Positions 24,064 to 32,345 of a stretch of DNA of 64,000 nt are shown here, one piece after another. Numbering within the stretch: the first letter of the stretch is position 1; each line of letters opens with the position of its first letter. A program made the translations under genes and the position numbers. Source of the stretch: Marinoscillum sp965229915 (GTDB lineage Bacteria; Bacteroidota; Bacteroidia; Cytophagales; Cyclobacteriaceae). The DNA is taken from positions 3,472,001 to 3,536,000 of the forward strand of contig NZ_CBDDJZ010000001.1 of the NCBI RefSeq assembly GCF_965229915.1. Reading direction: 5' to 3'. The notes under the pieces were generated by a model. That model worked only from the letters and a program-made list of their open reading frames with translations, was not told the origin of the DNA and did not search any database.

Positions 24064-25749
24064 ATGGATGTACAAAACTGGACGTTTCTCATAGTAGGAA
24101 TCACCTTCTTAATTTATATCGGTATAGCCATTTGGTCGAGGGCATCTTCTACCAAAGACTTTTATGTAGCAGGTGGAGGCGTGTCTCCACTAGCCAATGG
24201 CATGGCGACAGCAGCCGACTGGATGTCAGCTGCCTCCTTCATTTCAATGGCTGGACTTATTTCCTTCATGGGCTATGATGGTGCAGTCTACCTCATGGGC
24301 TGGACTGGTGGATATGTGTTATTGGCCTTATTGCTCGCTCCTTACTTAAGGAAGTTTGGCAAGTTCACCGTGCCTGATTTTATTGGTGATCGGTATTATT
24401 CCAATATCGCCAGAACTGTCGCCGTGATCTGCGCGATCATCGTTTCTTTTACTTATGTCGCAGGTCAAATGCGAGGAGTTGGAGTAGTCTTCAGCCGGTT
24501 CCTGGAAGTACCGGTGGAGCGTGGAGTTTACATCGGCATGGGGCTGGTATTTTTCTATGCCGTGCTCGGAGGAATGAAAGGGATTACCTACACTCAGGTA
24601 GCGCAATATTGTGTACTCATATTTGCTTTCATGGTTCCGGCATTTTTTATTTCTATCCAAATGACCGGAAACGTCATTCCACAGTTTGGATTTGGCGGTC
24701 AACTAGCTGATGGGACTTACCTGTTGGATAAACTGGATGGCTTGCATCGGGAGTTGGGGTTTGCAGAATATACTTCAGGCACTAAATCCACGATTGATGT
24801 TTTTGCAATTACGCTGGCTCTGATGGTGGGAACGGCGGGACTGCCACACGTCATTGTGAGGTTCTTTACGGTTCCTAAAGTAAAGGATGCCAGAATTTCT
24901 GCCGGGTGGGCACTTATTTTTATTGCCATTTTGTACACCACGGCGCCAGCTATTTCGGCTTTTGCGCGTACCAATTTGATCGAGACCGTTTCTAATGCAG
25001 AGTATCAAAACATGCCCGAATGGTTCAGTAATTGGGAAACTACCGGGTTAATCCAGTTTGAGGATAAAAATGGAGACGGTAAAATTCAGTATGTAGCTGG
25101 TGAGGCGAATGAGCTTACCATCGATAGAGATATTATGGTTCTGGCCAATCCAGAAATTGCCAATCTTCCAAACTGGGTGATTGCTCTGGTTGCAGCAGGG
25201 GGGCTTGCTGCGGCATTGTCCACAGCAGCAGGACTATTGCTGGTTATTTCCGCCAGTATATCTCATGATTTGATTAAAAAGCAGATAAAACCAAACCTTT
25301 CGGATCGTGAAGAGCTTATATGGGCACGGATCGGTGCGTTGATTGCGGTGATTGTGGCTGGATACTTTGGGATCAACCCTCCTGGTTTTGTGGCTGCCGT
25401 AGTAGCGTTGGCGTTTGGTCTGGCTGCAGCCTCCTTTTTCCCAGCAATCATTCTGGGCATATTTGACAAGCGTATGAACAAAGAAGGAGCTGTTGCGGGG
25501 ATGGTCGTAGGCATGCTGTTGATGCTCTTTTACATGATCAAGTTCAAACTAGGAGGATTTGGTGGCGGTACTGCGGATGATTGGTGGTTTGGAATATCTC
25601 CTGAAGGTTTTGGCACCATCGCCATGTCAGTCAATTTCATAACGTCGTTGGTTATCTCCCGCGTTTATCCAAAACCACCGGCTGACGTGGAGGAAATGGT
25701 GGAGTCCATTCGTTATCCAAGGGGAGCTGGAGCTGCCACAGAACATTGA
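24064..25749 (+). CDS. Sodium:solute symporter large subunit (acetate/short-chain acid type)
   Basis: 561 residues, about 13 membrane helices, SSS (SLC5-like) family. Signatures: TKDFYVAGGGVSPLANGMATAADWMSAASF in outline at the N-terminus, the GLPHVIVRFFTVPKVKDAR loop and a C-terminal VSAxx-like region. An unusual polar insert (about 318-365) contains an EF-hand-like stretch DKNGDGKIQ, which is also seen in other members of the VC_2705-type subfamily. Its place 32 bp upstream of acs points to uptake of acetate or related acids. Confidence 0.9.
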   Translation: MDVQNWTFLIVGITFLIYIGIAIWSRASSTKDFYVAGGGVSPLANGMATAADWMSAASFISMAGLISFMGYDGAVYLMGWTGGYVLLALLLAPYLRKFGKFTVPDFIGDRYYSNIARTVAVICAIIVSFTYVAGQMRGVGVVFSRFLEVPVERGVYIGMGLVFFYAVLGGMKGITYTQVAQYCVLIFAFMVPAFFISIQMTGNVIPQFGFGGQLADGTYLLDKLDGLHRELGFAEYTSGTKSTIDVFAITLALMVGTAGLPHVIVRFFTVPKVKDARISAGWALIFIAILYTTAPAISAFARTNLIETVSNAEYQNMPEWFSNWETTGLIQFEDKNGDGKIQYVAGEANELTIDRDIMVLANPEIANLPNWVIALVAAGGLAAALSTAAGLLLVISASISHDLIKKQIKPNLSDREELIWARIGALIAVIVAGYFGINPPGFVAAVVALAFGLAAASFFPAIILGIFDKRMNKEGAVAGMVVGMLLMLFYMIKFKLGGFGGGTADDWWFGISPEGFGTIAMSVNFITSLVISRVYPKPPADVEEMVESIRYPRGAGAATEH

Positions 25750-25781
25750 TAAATAGAAAAAAACAATAGATACAGCTTGAT

Positions 25782-27680
25782 ATGAGTCATAAAATACAAA
25801 CCCTGAGCGGGTACATTCACGAATACCAAAAGAGTGTATTACAGCCAGAAGTATTCTGGGGACAGATTGCCGATTCATTCCATTGGAAGAAGCGATTTGA
25901 CAAGGTGCTGGAATGGGATTTTGAGGGTCCAGATGTAAAATGGTTTGTCAACGGCAAAATGAATATTACCGAGAATATTCTGGACCGCCATTTGTTCATT
26001 ATGGGAGATCGACCTGCGATTATTTGGGAACCAAATGAGCCGGGTGATGACACCATTACGCTGACTTATAGAGAGCTCTACGAAAAGGTATGCGAATTCT
26101 CCAACGCCATGAAAGCACAGGGAATTAAAAAGGGTGATCGAGTAATCATTTATATGCCAATGGTGCCTGAAGCAGCAGTGGCGATGTTGGCTTGTGCCAG
26201 AATTGGAGCAGTTCACTCAGTGGTTTTTGCAGGGTTTTCTTCCAGCTCACTCGCTGATCGAATCAATGACTGTGAAGCGAAGATGGTTCTCACCTCTGAT
26301 GGAAACTACCGTGGAGCTAAATCCATTGATGTGAAGGGTGTAGTGGACGAAGCACTCGAAAGCTGCACCTCGGTAGAAAGAGTAATCGTGGTACAACGTA
26401 CCAAAACCGATGTGACCATGAAGGATGGTCGGGACATCTGGTGGCATGATGCAATCAAAGGTCAGTCCAAAGAATGCCCGGCAGAAGTCATGGACTCAGA
26501 AGACATGCTATTCATTTTGTACACTTCGGGTTCCACTGGAAAGCCAAAAGGAGTGGTGCATACTTGTGGTGGGTACATGGTTTATACTTACTATTCCTTC
26601 ATCAATGTATTCCAGTACCATCCGGGAGATATCTACTGGTGTACAGCAGATGTTGGTTGGATTACTGGACACTCATACATCGTTTATGGTCCATTGTTGG
26701 CTGGTGCTACTTCTGTGATGTTTGAAGGAGTGCCTACTTACCCACATGCTGGACGGTTTTGGGAGATTTGTGATAAGTATGAGGTCAATCAATTCTACAC
26801 CGCACCAACGGCTATCAGAGCCTTGCAGGCTCACGGTCTGGAGCCGATAGAACCATTCAAACTGGATTCTCTAAAAGTAATTGGGTCTGTAGGAGAGCCG
26901 ATCAACGAGGAAGCGTGGCACTGGTATCATGATCATATAGGTAAAGGGAATTGTCCACTGGTAGATACCTGGTGGCAGACCGAAACGGGAGGAATTATGA
27001 TTTCTTCGCTCGCCGGCGTAGTGCCGAATAAACCGGCTCATGCCGGTATGCCATTGCCTGGAGTACAACCAGTCATTGTGGATCCTGATGGCAATGAACT
27101 CAAAGGAAACAATGTGCAAGGTAACCTGTGCATAAAATTTCCATGGCCATCAATGTTGAGGACTACTTATGGCGATCATGAGCGTTGTAAGCAGACCTAT
27201 TTCTCCACTTACAAGAACATGTACTTTACTGGAGATGGTGCCAAAAGGGATCACGATGGGTATCTGAGAATTTTAGGTAGAGTAGATGACGTGATCAATG
27301 TTTCTGGCCACCGCATGGGAACCGCTGAGGTGGAGAATGCCATCAACGAACATCCAAAAGTAGTGGAGTCTGCTGTTGTGGGCTATCCGCATGAAGTGAA
27401 AGGTCAGGGAATCTATGCCTATGTGATTTGTGATATGGAAGGCAGAACGGAAGAGAACCTGAAAAATGAAATTCGTCAGACCGTAAGTAAGATTATCGGT
27501 CCAATTGCAAAGCCAGATAAAGTACAGATAGTGCCTGGTTTACCCAAGACCAGATCTGGTAAAATCATGCGACGTATATTGAGAAAAGTGGCTTCAGGAG
27601 AAGCAGATCAGCTTGGTGATACGTCTACATTGCTCAACCCTGAAGTGGTCGAAGAGATTATTAAAGGAGCGGAAGTGTAA
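25782..27680 (+). CDS. acs: Acetate-CoA ligase (AMP-forming acetyl-CoA synthetase)
   Basis: 632 residues. Activates acetate to acetyl-CoA through acetyl-AMP. ANL-superfamily motifs: ACS N-terminal domain (to about 85), P-loop YTSGSTGKPKGVVHT, the acyl pocket VGWITGHSY, WWQTETGGI, GDGAKRDHDGY, the hinge RVDDVINVSGHRMGTAE, and the Lys of PKTRSGKIMRR that in known enzymes is inactivated by acetylation. Third gene of the symporter operon; it ends at a strong terminator shared with aceA. Confidence 0.97.
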   Translation: MSHKIQTLSGYIHEYQKSVLQPEVFWGQIADSFHWKKRFDKVLEWDFEGPDVKWFVNGKMNITENILDRHLFIMGDRPAIIWEPNEPGDDTITLTYRELYEKVCEFSNAMKAQGIKKGDRVIIYMPMVPEAAVAMLACARIGAVHSVVFAGFSSSSLADRINDCEAKMVLTSDGNYRGAKSIDVKGVVDEALESCTSVERVIVVQRTKTDVTMKDGRDIWWHDAIKGQSKECPAEVMDSEDMLFILYTSGSTGKPKGVVHTCGGYMVYTYYSFINVFQYHPGDIYWCTADVGWITGHSYIVYGPLLAGATSVMFEGVPTYPHAGRFWEICDKYEVNQFYTAPTAIRALQAHGLEPIEPFKLDSLKVIGSVGEPINEEAWHWYHDHIGKGNCPLVDTWWQTETGGIMISSLAGVVPNKPAHAGMPLPGVQPVIVDPDGNELKGNNVQGNLCIKFPWPSMLRTTYGDHERCKQTYFSTYKNMYFTGDGAKRDHDGYLRILGRVDDVINVSGHRMGTAEVENAINEHPKVVESAVVGYPHEVKGQGIYAYVICDMEGRTEENLKNEIRQTVSKIIGPIAKPDKVQIVPGLPKTRSGKIMRRILRKVASGEADQLGDTSTLLNPEVVEEIIKGAEV

Positions 27681-27691
27681 TAAATAGTAAA

Positions 27692-27729
27692 AAACCCTGA
27701 CGATCCGCTACACGCGGATGTCAGGGTTT
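27692..27729. terminator. Bidirectional terminator between acs and aceA
   Basis: A 10-bp stem AAACCCTGAC/GTCAGGGTTT with an inner CCGC/GCGG stem. It serves acs (stop 27680) and, on the other strand, aceA (stop 27786). Confidence 0.85.
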
Positions 27730-27785
27730 ATCGAATATAGAAACTCAGAACATGGCTTTCTCAAGCCAATACCTTGATCTCTTAC

Positions 27786-29057
27786 TTAAAACTGGGCAGT
27801 TTCCGTGCTTCCAGCCATAGCCACCGTTGAGGCTTTGCCTTGCTGTACGGTATTTTGAACCGCATCGAAGTACCCCGTGCCCACAAACGCCTGATGCTTG
27901 ATCGCCTTGAAGCCATGATCAACCAGCGCAAACTCTCTTTCCTGCAACTCCGAGTATCCAGCCATTCCTCGTTCCTTGTAAGCTTTGGATAGTTCAAACA
28001 TGGAAGTATTCAATGCATGGAAGCCAGCTAGCGTAATGAACTGGAATTTGTATCCCATATCAGCCAGGTTTTCCCTAAAGGTCAGCATCTCCGATTTGGT
28101 GAGGTGTGCTGCCCAGTTGAAAGATGGCGAGCAATTGTAGGCCAGCATCTGATCTGGAAACTCATTTTTAATCCCCTGAGCAAACTCTCTGGCCAATCCC
28201 AGGTCTGGATTCGATGTTTCCATCCACAGCAAGTCCGCATGAGGAGCATAAGCCAGCCCTCTGGCAATACCAGCTTCTATTCCATTGCTCACTTCAAAGA
28301 ATCCTTCATTTGTACGTTTTCCATTGATAAAGCGATGGTCTCTTGGGTCTATGTCAGAAGTAATCAAAGTGGCTGCATCAGCATCCGTTCGAGCGATAAG
28401 TAACGTGGGAGTGTCCATGACGTCTGCAGCCAGCCTTGCCGCAACTAGTTTATTAATAGCTTCCTGGGTTGGTACTAACACTTTTCCACCCAAGTGGCCG
28501 CATTTTTTTGCAGAACTGAGCTGATCTTCGAAGTGTACACCAGCCGCACCTGCTTCAATCATGGCTTTCATCAGCTCGAAAGCGTTTAGGTTGCCACCAA
28601 AACCTGCTTCCGCATCGGCTACAATCGGCGCCAGCCAATCTATGCTGGTATCTCCATTCAATGATTCCACCTGGTCTCTCCGGAGCAGGGCATTGTTGAT
28701 TTTTTTCACCACACTCGGAACCGAATCGGCTGGATATAGTGACTGGTCTGGATACATGGCCCCAGCGAGGTTGGCATCTGCTGCGACTTGCCAGCCACTT
28801 AGGTAAATGGCTTCTAGCCCTGCAGCGACCTCCTGAATGGCCTGGTTGCCAGTAAGCGCCCCTAATCCCGCGACAAAAGACTTGTTGTTCAGTTTATCCC
28901 AGAGTTTCTGTGCGGTCAGTTTGGCAATCGTGTGCTCTATAGTGACCGATCCCTGTAGGTTAACAACTTCTTCGGCTGTATACGGTCTAGTGACGTCTTT
29001 CCACCGAGGATTTTCTTTCCAGTCTTTCTCAATTTTTGCGATTCGTTCAGTTTTCAT
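27786..29057 (-). CDS. aceA: Isocitrate lyase
   Basis: 423 residues. Glyoxylate-shunt enzyme splitting isocitrate into succinate and glyoxylate. Motifs: YLSGWQVAADAN, PIVADAEAGFGG, the catalytic KKCGHLGGKVLVPTQEAI loop (active-site Cys), LIARTDADAA and NCSPSFNWAAHL. Length is that of the short bacterial type. Second gene of an aceB-aceA operon, starting eight bases after the malate synthase stop. Confidence 0.98.
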   Translation of the reverse strand: MKTERIAKIEKDWKENPRWKDVTRPYTAEEVVNLQGSVTIEHTIAKLTAQKLWDKLNNKSFVAGLGALTGNQAIQEVAAGLEAIYLSGWQVAADANLAGAMYPDQSLYPADSVPSVVKKINNALLRRDQVESLNGDTSIDWLAPIVADAEAGFGGNLNAFELMKAMIEAGAAGVHFEDQLSSAKKCGHLGGKVLVPTQEAINKLVAARLAADVMDTPTLLIARTDADAATLITSDIDPRDHRFINGKRTNEGFFEVSNGIEAGIARGLAYAPHADLLWMETSNPDLGLAREFAQGIKNEFPDQMLAYNCSPSFNWAAHLTKSEMLTFRENLADMGYKFQFITLAGFHALNTSMFELSKAYKERGMAGYSELQEREFALVDHGFKAIKHQAFVGTGYFDAVQNTVQQGKASTVAMAGSTETAQF

Positions 29058-29065
29058 GTGTGTGT

Positions 29066-30685
29066 TTAGTTTAAGTAATCATAAGCATTAAGGGTTAGGA
29101 AGTCCTCGAGTTGATCACTCTTGACTAGTCGGTCAAATAGTTGCACAGCTTCTTTGAAACGCCCGTTTTCAAAGTTTTCTGAACCTACTAGTTCCTGGAT
29201 CTTCTCGAGTTCTTCCAGTTTCAGATGTTCGTATAGTTCTATATTGATATTCGTTCCGTTGACGGTGTAGCAGTTGTGGTGGATCCACTGCCAGAGCTGT
29301 GAGCGTGATATCTCCGCAGTGGCCGCATCCTCCATCAGGTTGTAGATGGCCGCTGCTCCATTTCCTCGTAACCAACTTTCAGTGTAGAGGAGGCCTACAT
29401 TGATATTCGTACGTATACCATCAATGGTAATGGTGCCTGTAGGTGTTTGAGTGAGATCTTTTGCTGTGATGTACACATCATTTCGTTTGTTGTTGATTTG
29501 GTTGGCCCACGGCATGTGTGCATCAAAAACCTCCATAGCCACTGTTACCAAAGCCGGGTGTGCTACCCAGGTGCCGTCATGACCATTTTGCACCTCACGC
29601 AATTTGTCCTGACGCACCTTGTCCAGGGCAGCTTTATTCGCTTCTTCGTTGTTTTTTATGGGAATTTGTGCCGCCATTCCACCCATGGCATGTGCTCCTC
29701 TGCGGTGACATGTCTGTATCACCAGATCAGAGTAGCTCTTCATGAAGTGAGAGGTCATCGTCACCTGATCTCTATTGGGGACTGTTTTGTGCTTATTAGC
29801 TCTAAATTTCTTGATGTAAGAAAAAATGTAATCCCAGCGGCCGCAATTGAGTCCACAGGAATGATTCCGCAATTCGTACAGTATCTCGTGCAGCTCAAAT
29901 GCTGCAGGTAAGGTCTCAATCAGCACCGTTGCTTTGATCGTTCCCTGAGGAATGCCCAGGTAGTTTTGAGCAAAAACAAATACTTCATTCCAGAGCCTGG
30001 CTTCCAGATGACTTTCTAGTTTTGGTAAGTAGAAATAAGGACCTGACCCTTGTTGCAGCAGTTCATGCGCGTTGTGAAAAAAGTAAAGTCCAAAATCGAC
30101 GAGTGCACCGCTAGTAGGTTCGTCATGAATCAGAATGTGTTTCTCCTCCAGATGCCATCCTCTAGGTCTAACGAATAGAGTGGCCACTTCCTCATTCAAC
30201 TTATATTGCTTTCCGTTTATTGGATTTTCAAAATCAATAGTGCGTTTAATGGCATCTCTCAGGTTGATTTGTCCTTCGATGGTATTTGACCAATTCGGCG
30301 TATTACTGTCCTCAAAATCAGCCATAAATACTTTAGCACCTGAATTGAGTGCATTGATGATCATCTTGCGCTCCACAGGTCCGGTGATTTCCACTCTTCG
30401 GTCCTGAATATCAGAAGGGATAGGGGCTATTTGCCAGTCACCAGTTCTAATGTCTTCGGTTTCAGGTAGGAAATCCGGCATCACCCCAGCATCATAAGCT
30501 GCCTGTTTGACCTCACGGTCTTGCAGGAGTCTTTTCCTTCTTTGATTGAAACGTTCGTGTAATGCCAAAAGAAAGTCTAGCGCATCTGGAGTTAAGATCT
30601 CACTATAAGAATCTTTACTCTTTCCATGAAGTCTAAGACCAAGTGGTGTTTGAATGTCAATGGTATTTGCTTCTGCTGTGATCAT
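29066..30685 (-). CDS. aceB: Malate synthase A
   Basis: 539 residues. Condenses glyoxylate with acetyl-CoA to malate. Signature segments: MADFEDSNTPNWSN, LFVRPRGWHLEEKH, the catalytic KLESHLEARLWNEVF, GTIKATVLIETLPAAFE, GRWDYIFSYIKKF and MGGMAAQIPI; the Asp base is in the conserved C-terminal region (MEDAATAEISRSQLWQW). It is the first gene of aceBA, and its start is divergent from a XRE/ScfR-type regulator gene with a palindromic operator between them. Confidence 0.98.
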   Translation of the reverse strand: MITAEANTIDIQTPLGLRLHGKSKDSYSEILTPDALDFLLALHERFNQRRKRLLQDREVKQAAYDAGVMPDFLPETEDIRTGDWQIAPIPSDIQDRRVEITGPVERKMIINALNSGAKVFMADFEDSNTPNWSNTIEGQINLRDAIKRTIDFENPINGKQYKLNEEVATLFVRPRGWHLEEKHILIHDEPTSGALVDFGLYFFHNAHELLQQGSGPYFYLPKLESHLEARLWNEVFVFAQNYLGIPQGTIKATVLIETLPAAFELHEILYELRNHSCGLNCGRWDYIFSYIKKFRANKHKTVPNRDQVTMTSHFMKSYSDLVIQTCHRRGAHAMGGMAAQIPIKNNEEANKAALDKVRQDKLREVQNGHDGTWVAHPALVTVAMEVFDAHMPWANQINNKRNDVYITAKDLTQTPTGTITIDGIRTNINVGLLYTESWLRGNGAAAIYNLMEDAATAEISRSQLWQWIHHNCYTVNGTNINIELYEHLKLEELEKIQELVGSENFENGRFKEAVQLFDRLVKSDQLEDFLTLNAYDYLN

Positions 30686-30723
30686 GATGTTTAGTGGTTA
30701 GTATTCCAAAACTTGATCAAATA

Positions 30724-30772
30724 TAGCGAAATATATTAAATAGCGAAATTTCGCTAATATTTATATTTCGCT
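30724..30772. promoter_or_regulatory. Symmetric operator array between aceB and its divergent regulator
   Basis: A perfect 16-bp palindrome TAGCGAAATTTCGCTA (30741-30756) is flanked by one half-site on each side: TAGCGAAAT at 30724-30732 and ATTTCGCT at 30765-30772. The outer half-sites are each 17 bp from the matching inner ones, so the whole 49-bp region is symmetric. It lies 39 bp before aceB and 21 bp before the regulator start at 30793. A helix-turn-helix repressor/activator binding here would control both directions; the divergently encoded XRE protein is the natural candidate. Confidence 0.75.
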
Positions 30773-30792
30773 TTTTTAACCTAATTTTGAGG

Positions 30793-32286
30793 ATGCCCAA
30801 AGAAATCTTCGAGCTAAAGCTCATTTTTGGCCTCAAATTGAAGGAAATACGGAACGAAAAAGGGGTCTCTTACCAGGAATTGCGGGAAAAGACCGGTTTG
30901 TCACTCTCTTACCTGAGTGAGATCGAAAACGGAAAAAAATATCCCAAAGGAGATAAAATCATGGCTATTGCCAAAGCGCTGGATGTCTCTTATGATGAGT
31001 TGGTTTCCTTGCAAGTTCCCAAAAAGCTGGAGCCGGTTGTTCATCTGATCCAATCTGATTTTTTCAAGGCTTTTCCACTGGAGCAGTTTGGGCTGAACCC
31101 TCAGAAACTGGTGGAGATCATTTCTTATGATCCGGAAAAGATCAATGCATTTATCAACACTGTCTTGCAGATTGCGCGAAATTTCGAGCTGAAGCAAGAG
31201 AGCTTTTACCATACGGCCTTGCGCTCCTATCAGGAGTTGCACAACAACTATTTTGAAGAGCTAGAGGAGGCAGTGGATGAGCTACACCTGGAGTTTCCCG
31301 AGTTAAAAGAAATTCCTTTTAGTGAGAAGGTACTTACAGAGATTTTGTTAAAAATTGGCGTTCGCACTACAGACGAGAAGCTTCATCAAATAGGTTCTTT
31401 GGCTAACCTACGGTCATTGTACGATCCTAAAGAAAGGTTGCTTCATATTAACCAGGGTCTGAATTCCGGACAGATTAACTTTCTCCTTGGTCGGGAAATT
31501 GCGTTCCAATGGACGCGAGAGAAAAAACGGCCTCTGTCCACACCACCTCAAGGGCCACATGATTTTGAGCAGATATTGAGTAACTATCGTGCCTCTTACT
31601 TTTCTGCTGCTTTGATGATGCCCAGAGATGAGGTAGTGGCAGATATCAAGCATTTCGGCCAGTTAGAGAAGTGGGACCCACAGGCTTTTATGGCTTTTAT
31701 GGATAAGTATGATGTCACTCCTGAGATGATCATGCAGCGACTAACCAATATTCTGCCGTCCATTTTTGGTTATGAAAACCTGTTCTTCCTTCGGTTTGTA
31801 GGAAAGGGTAGTAATTTCTTCACGCTTACCAAAGAGCTACATCTCACCAAACTCCACAATCCACATGGAAACGAACTCAATGAGCACTACTGCAGGCGAT
31901 GGATTTCACTGACGATCATCCAAGATCTGGTGGAGCAACGAAAAAAGAATCCAGAGCTGAAATACCTGGCTGGAATTCAACGATCGAGGTACTACGATTC
32001 TCCCAATGAATACCTGTGCTTGTCCATCGCTTTTCCGAATGTCAGTAATCCAGAAGAGTCTGTTAGTGTGACCATTGGATTCCTTGTGGATGAGTCTTTG
32101 ACGAAACGAATCAAATTTCTAAGTGACCCTGCGATACCCACACGGCTTGTTAACACAACTTGTGAAAGATGTCCGATCAAGGATTGTAAAGAACGAGCAG
32201 AAGAGGCGTATGTATACCAGGCGAGAGAGGAGAGTGACCTAGTCCAAAAGGATATAATGAAACTATTGGGAGAAGAGGAAAAATAA
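30793..32286 (+). CDS. XRE-family regulator of the ScfR/RamB type (short-chain fatty acyl regulator)
   Basis: 497 residues from ATG 30793; a TTG two codons earlier is unlikely. The N-terminal XRE helix-turn-helix (about 8-64: KLKEIRNEKGVSYQELREKTG, SYLSEIENGKKYP) precedes an ImmA/IrrE-like (DUF955) region. The C-terminal DUF2083-like domain has CERCPIKDC cysteines (C-x2-C-x4-C) near residue 460. In Corynebacterium, RamB of this architecture controls aceA, aceB and acetate genes. Here it is divergent from aceB with a symmetric operator in the gap, so the same task is likely (inference). Possible autoregulation. Confidence 0.9.
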   Translation: MPKEIFELKLIFGLKLKEIRNEKGVSYQELREKTGLSLSYLSEIENGKKYPKGDKIMAIAKALDVSYDELVSLQVPKKLEPVVHLIQSDFFKAFPLEQFGLNPQKLVEIISYDPEKINAFINTVLQIARNFELKQESFYHTALRSYQELHNNYFEELEEAVDELHLEFPELKEIPFSEKVLTEILLKIGVRTTDEKLHQIGSLANLRSLYDPKERLLHINQGLNSGQINFLLGREIAFQWTREKKRPLSTPPQGPHDFEQILSNYRASYFSAALMMPRDEVVADIKHFGQLEKWDPQAFMAFMDKYDVTPEMIMQRLTNILPSIFGYENLFFLRFVGKGSNFFTLTKELHLTKLHNPHGNELNEHYCRRWISLTIIQDLVEQRKKNPELKYLAGIQRSRYYDSPNEYLCLSIAFPNVSNPEESVSVTIGFLVDESLTKRIKFLSDPAIPTRLVNTTCERCPIKDCKERAEEAYVYQAREESDLVQKDIMKLLGEEEK

Positions 32287-32287
32287 A

Positions 32288-32317
32288 AAAGCCTCAAACT
32301 ATTCAGTTTGAGGCTTT
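32288..32317. terminator. Bidirectional terminator after the regulator and nrdA
   Basis: Perfect 13-bp stem AAAGCCTCAAACT/AGTTTGAGGCTTT with a 4-nt loop between the convergent regulator and nrdA genes. Confidence 0.92.
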
Positions 32318-32345
32318 CCGATTATTATCAAAATTTGCGATTAAA

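Noticed and set aside
29447..29911. Plus-strand 154-codon frame inside malate synthase
   Set aside because: Antisense shadow; the aceB frame on the other strand has all family motifs.
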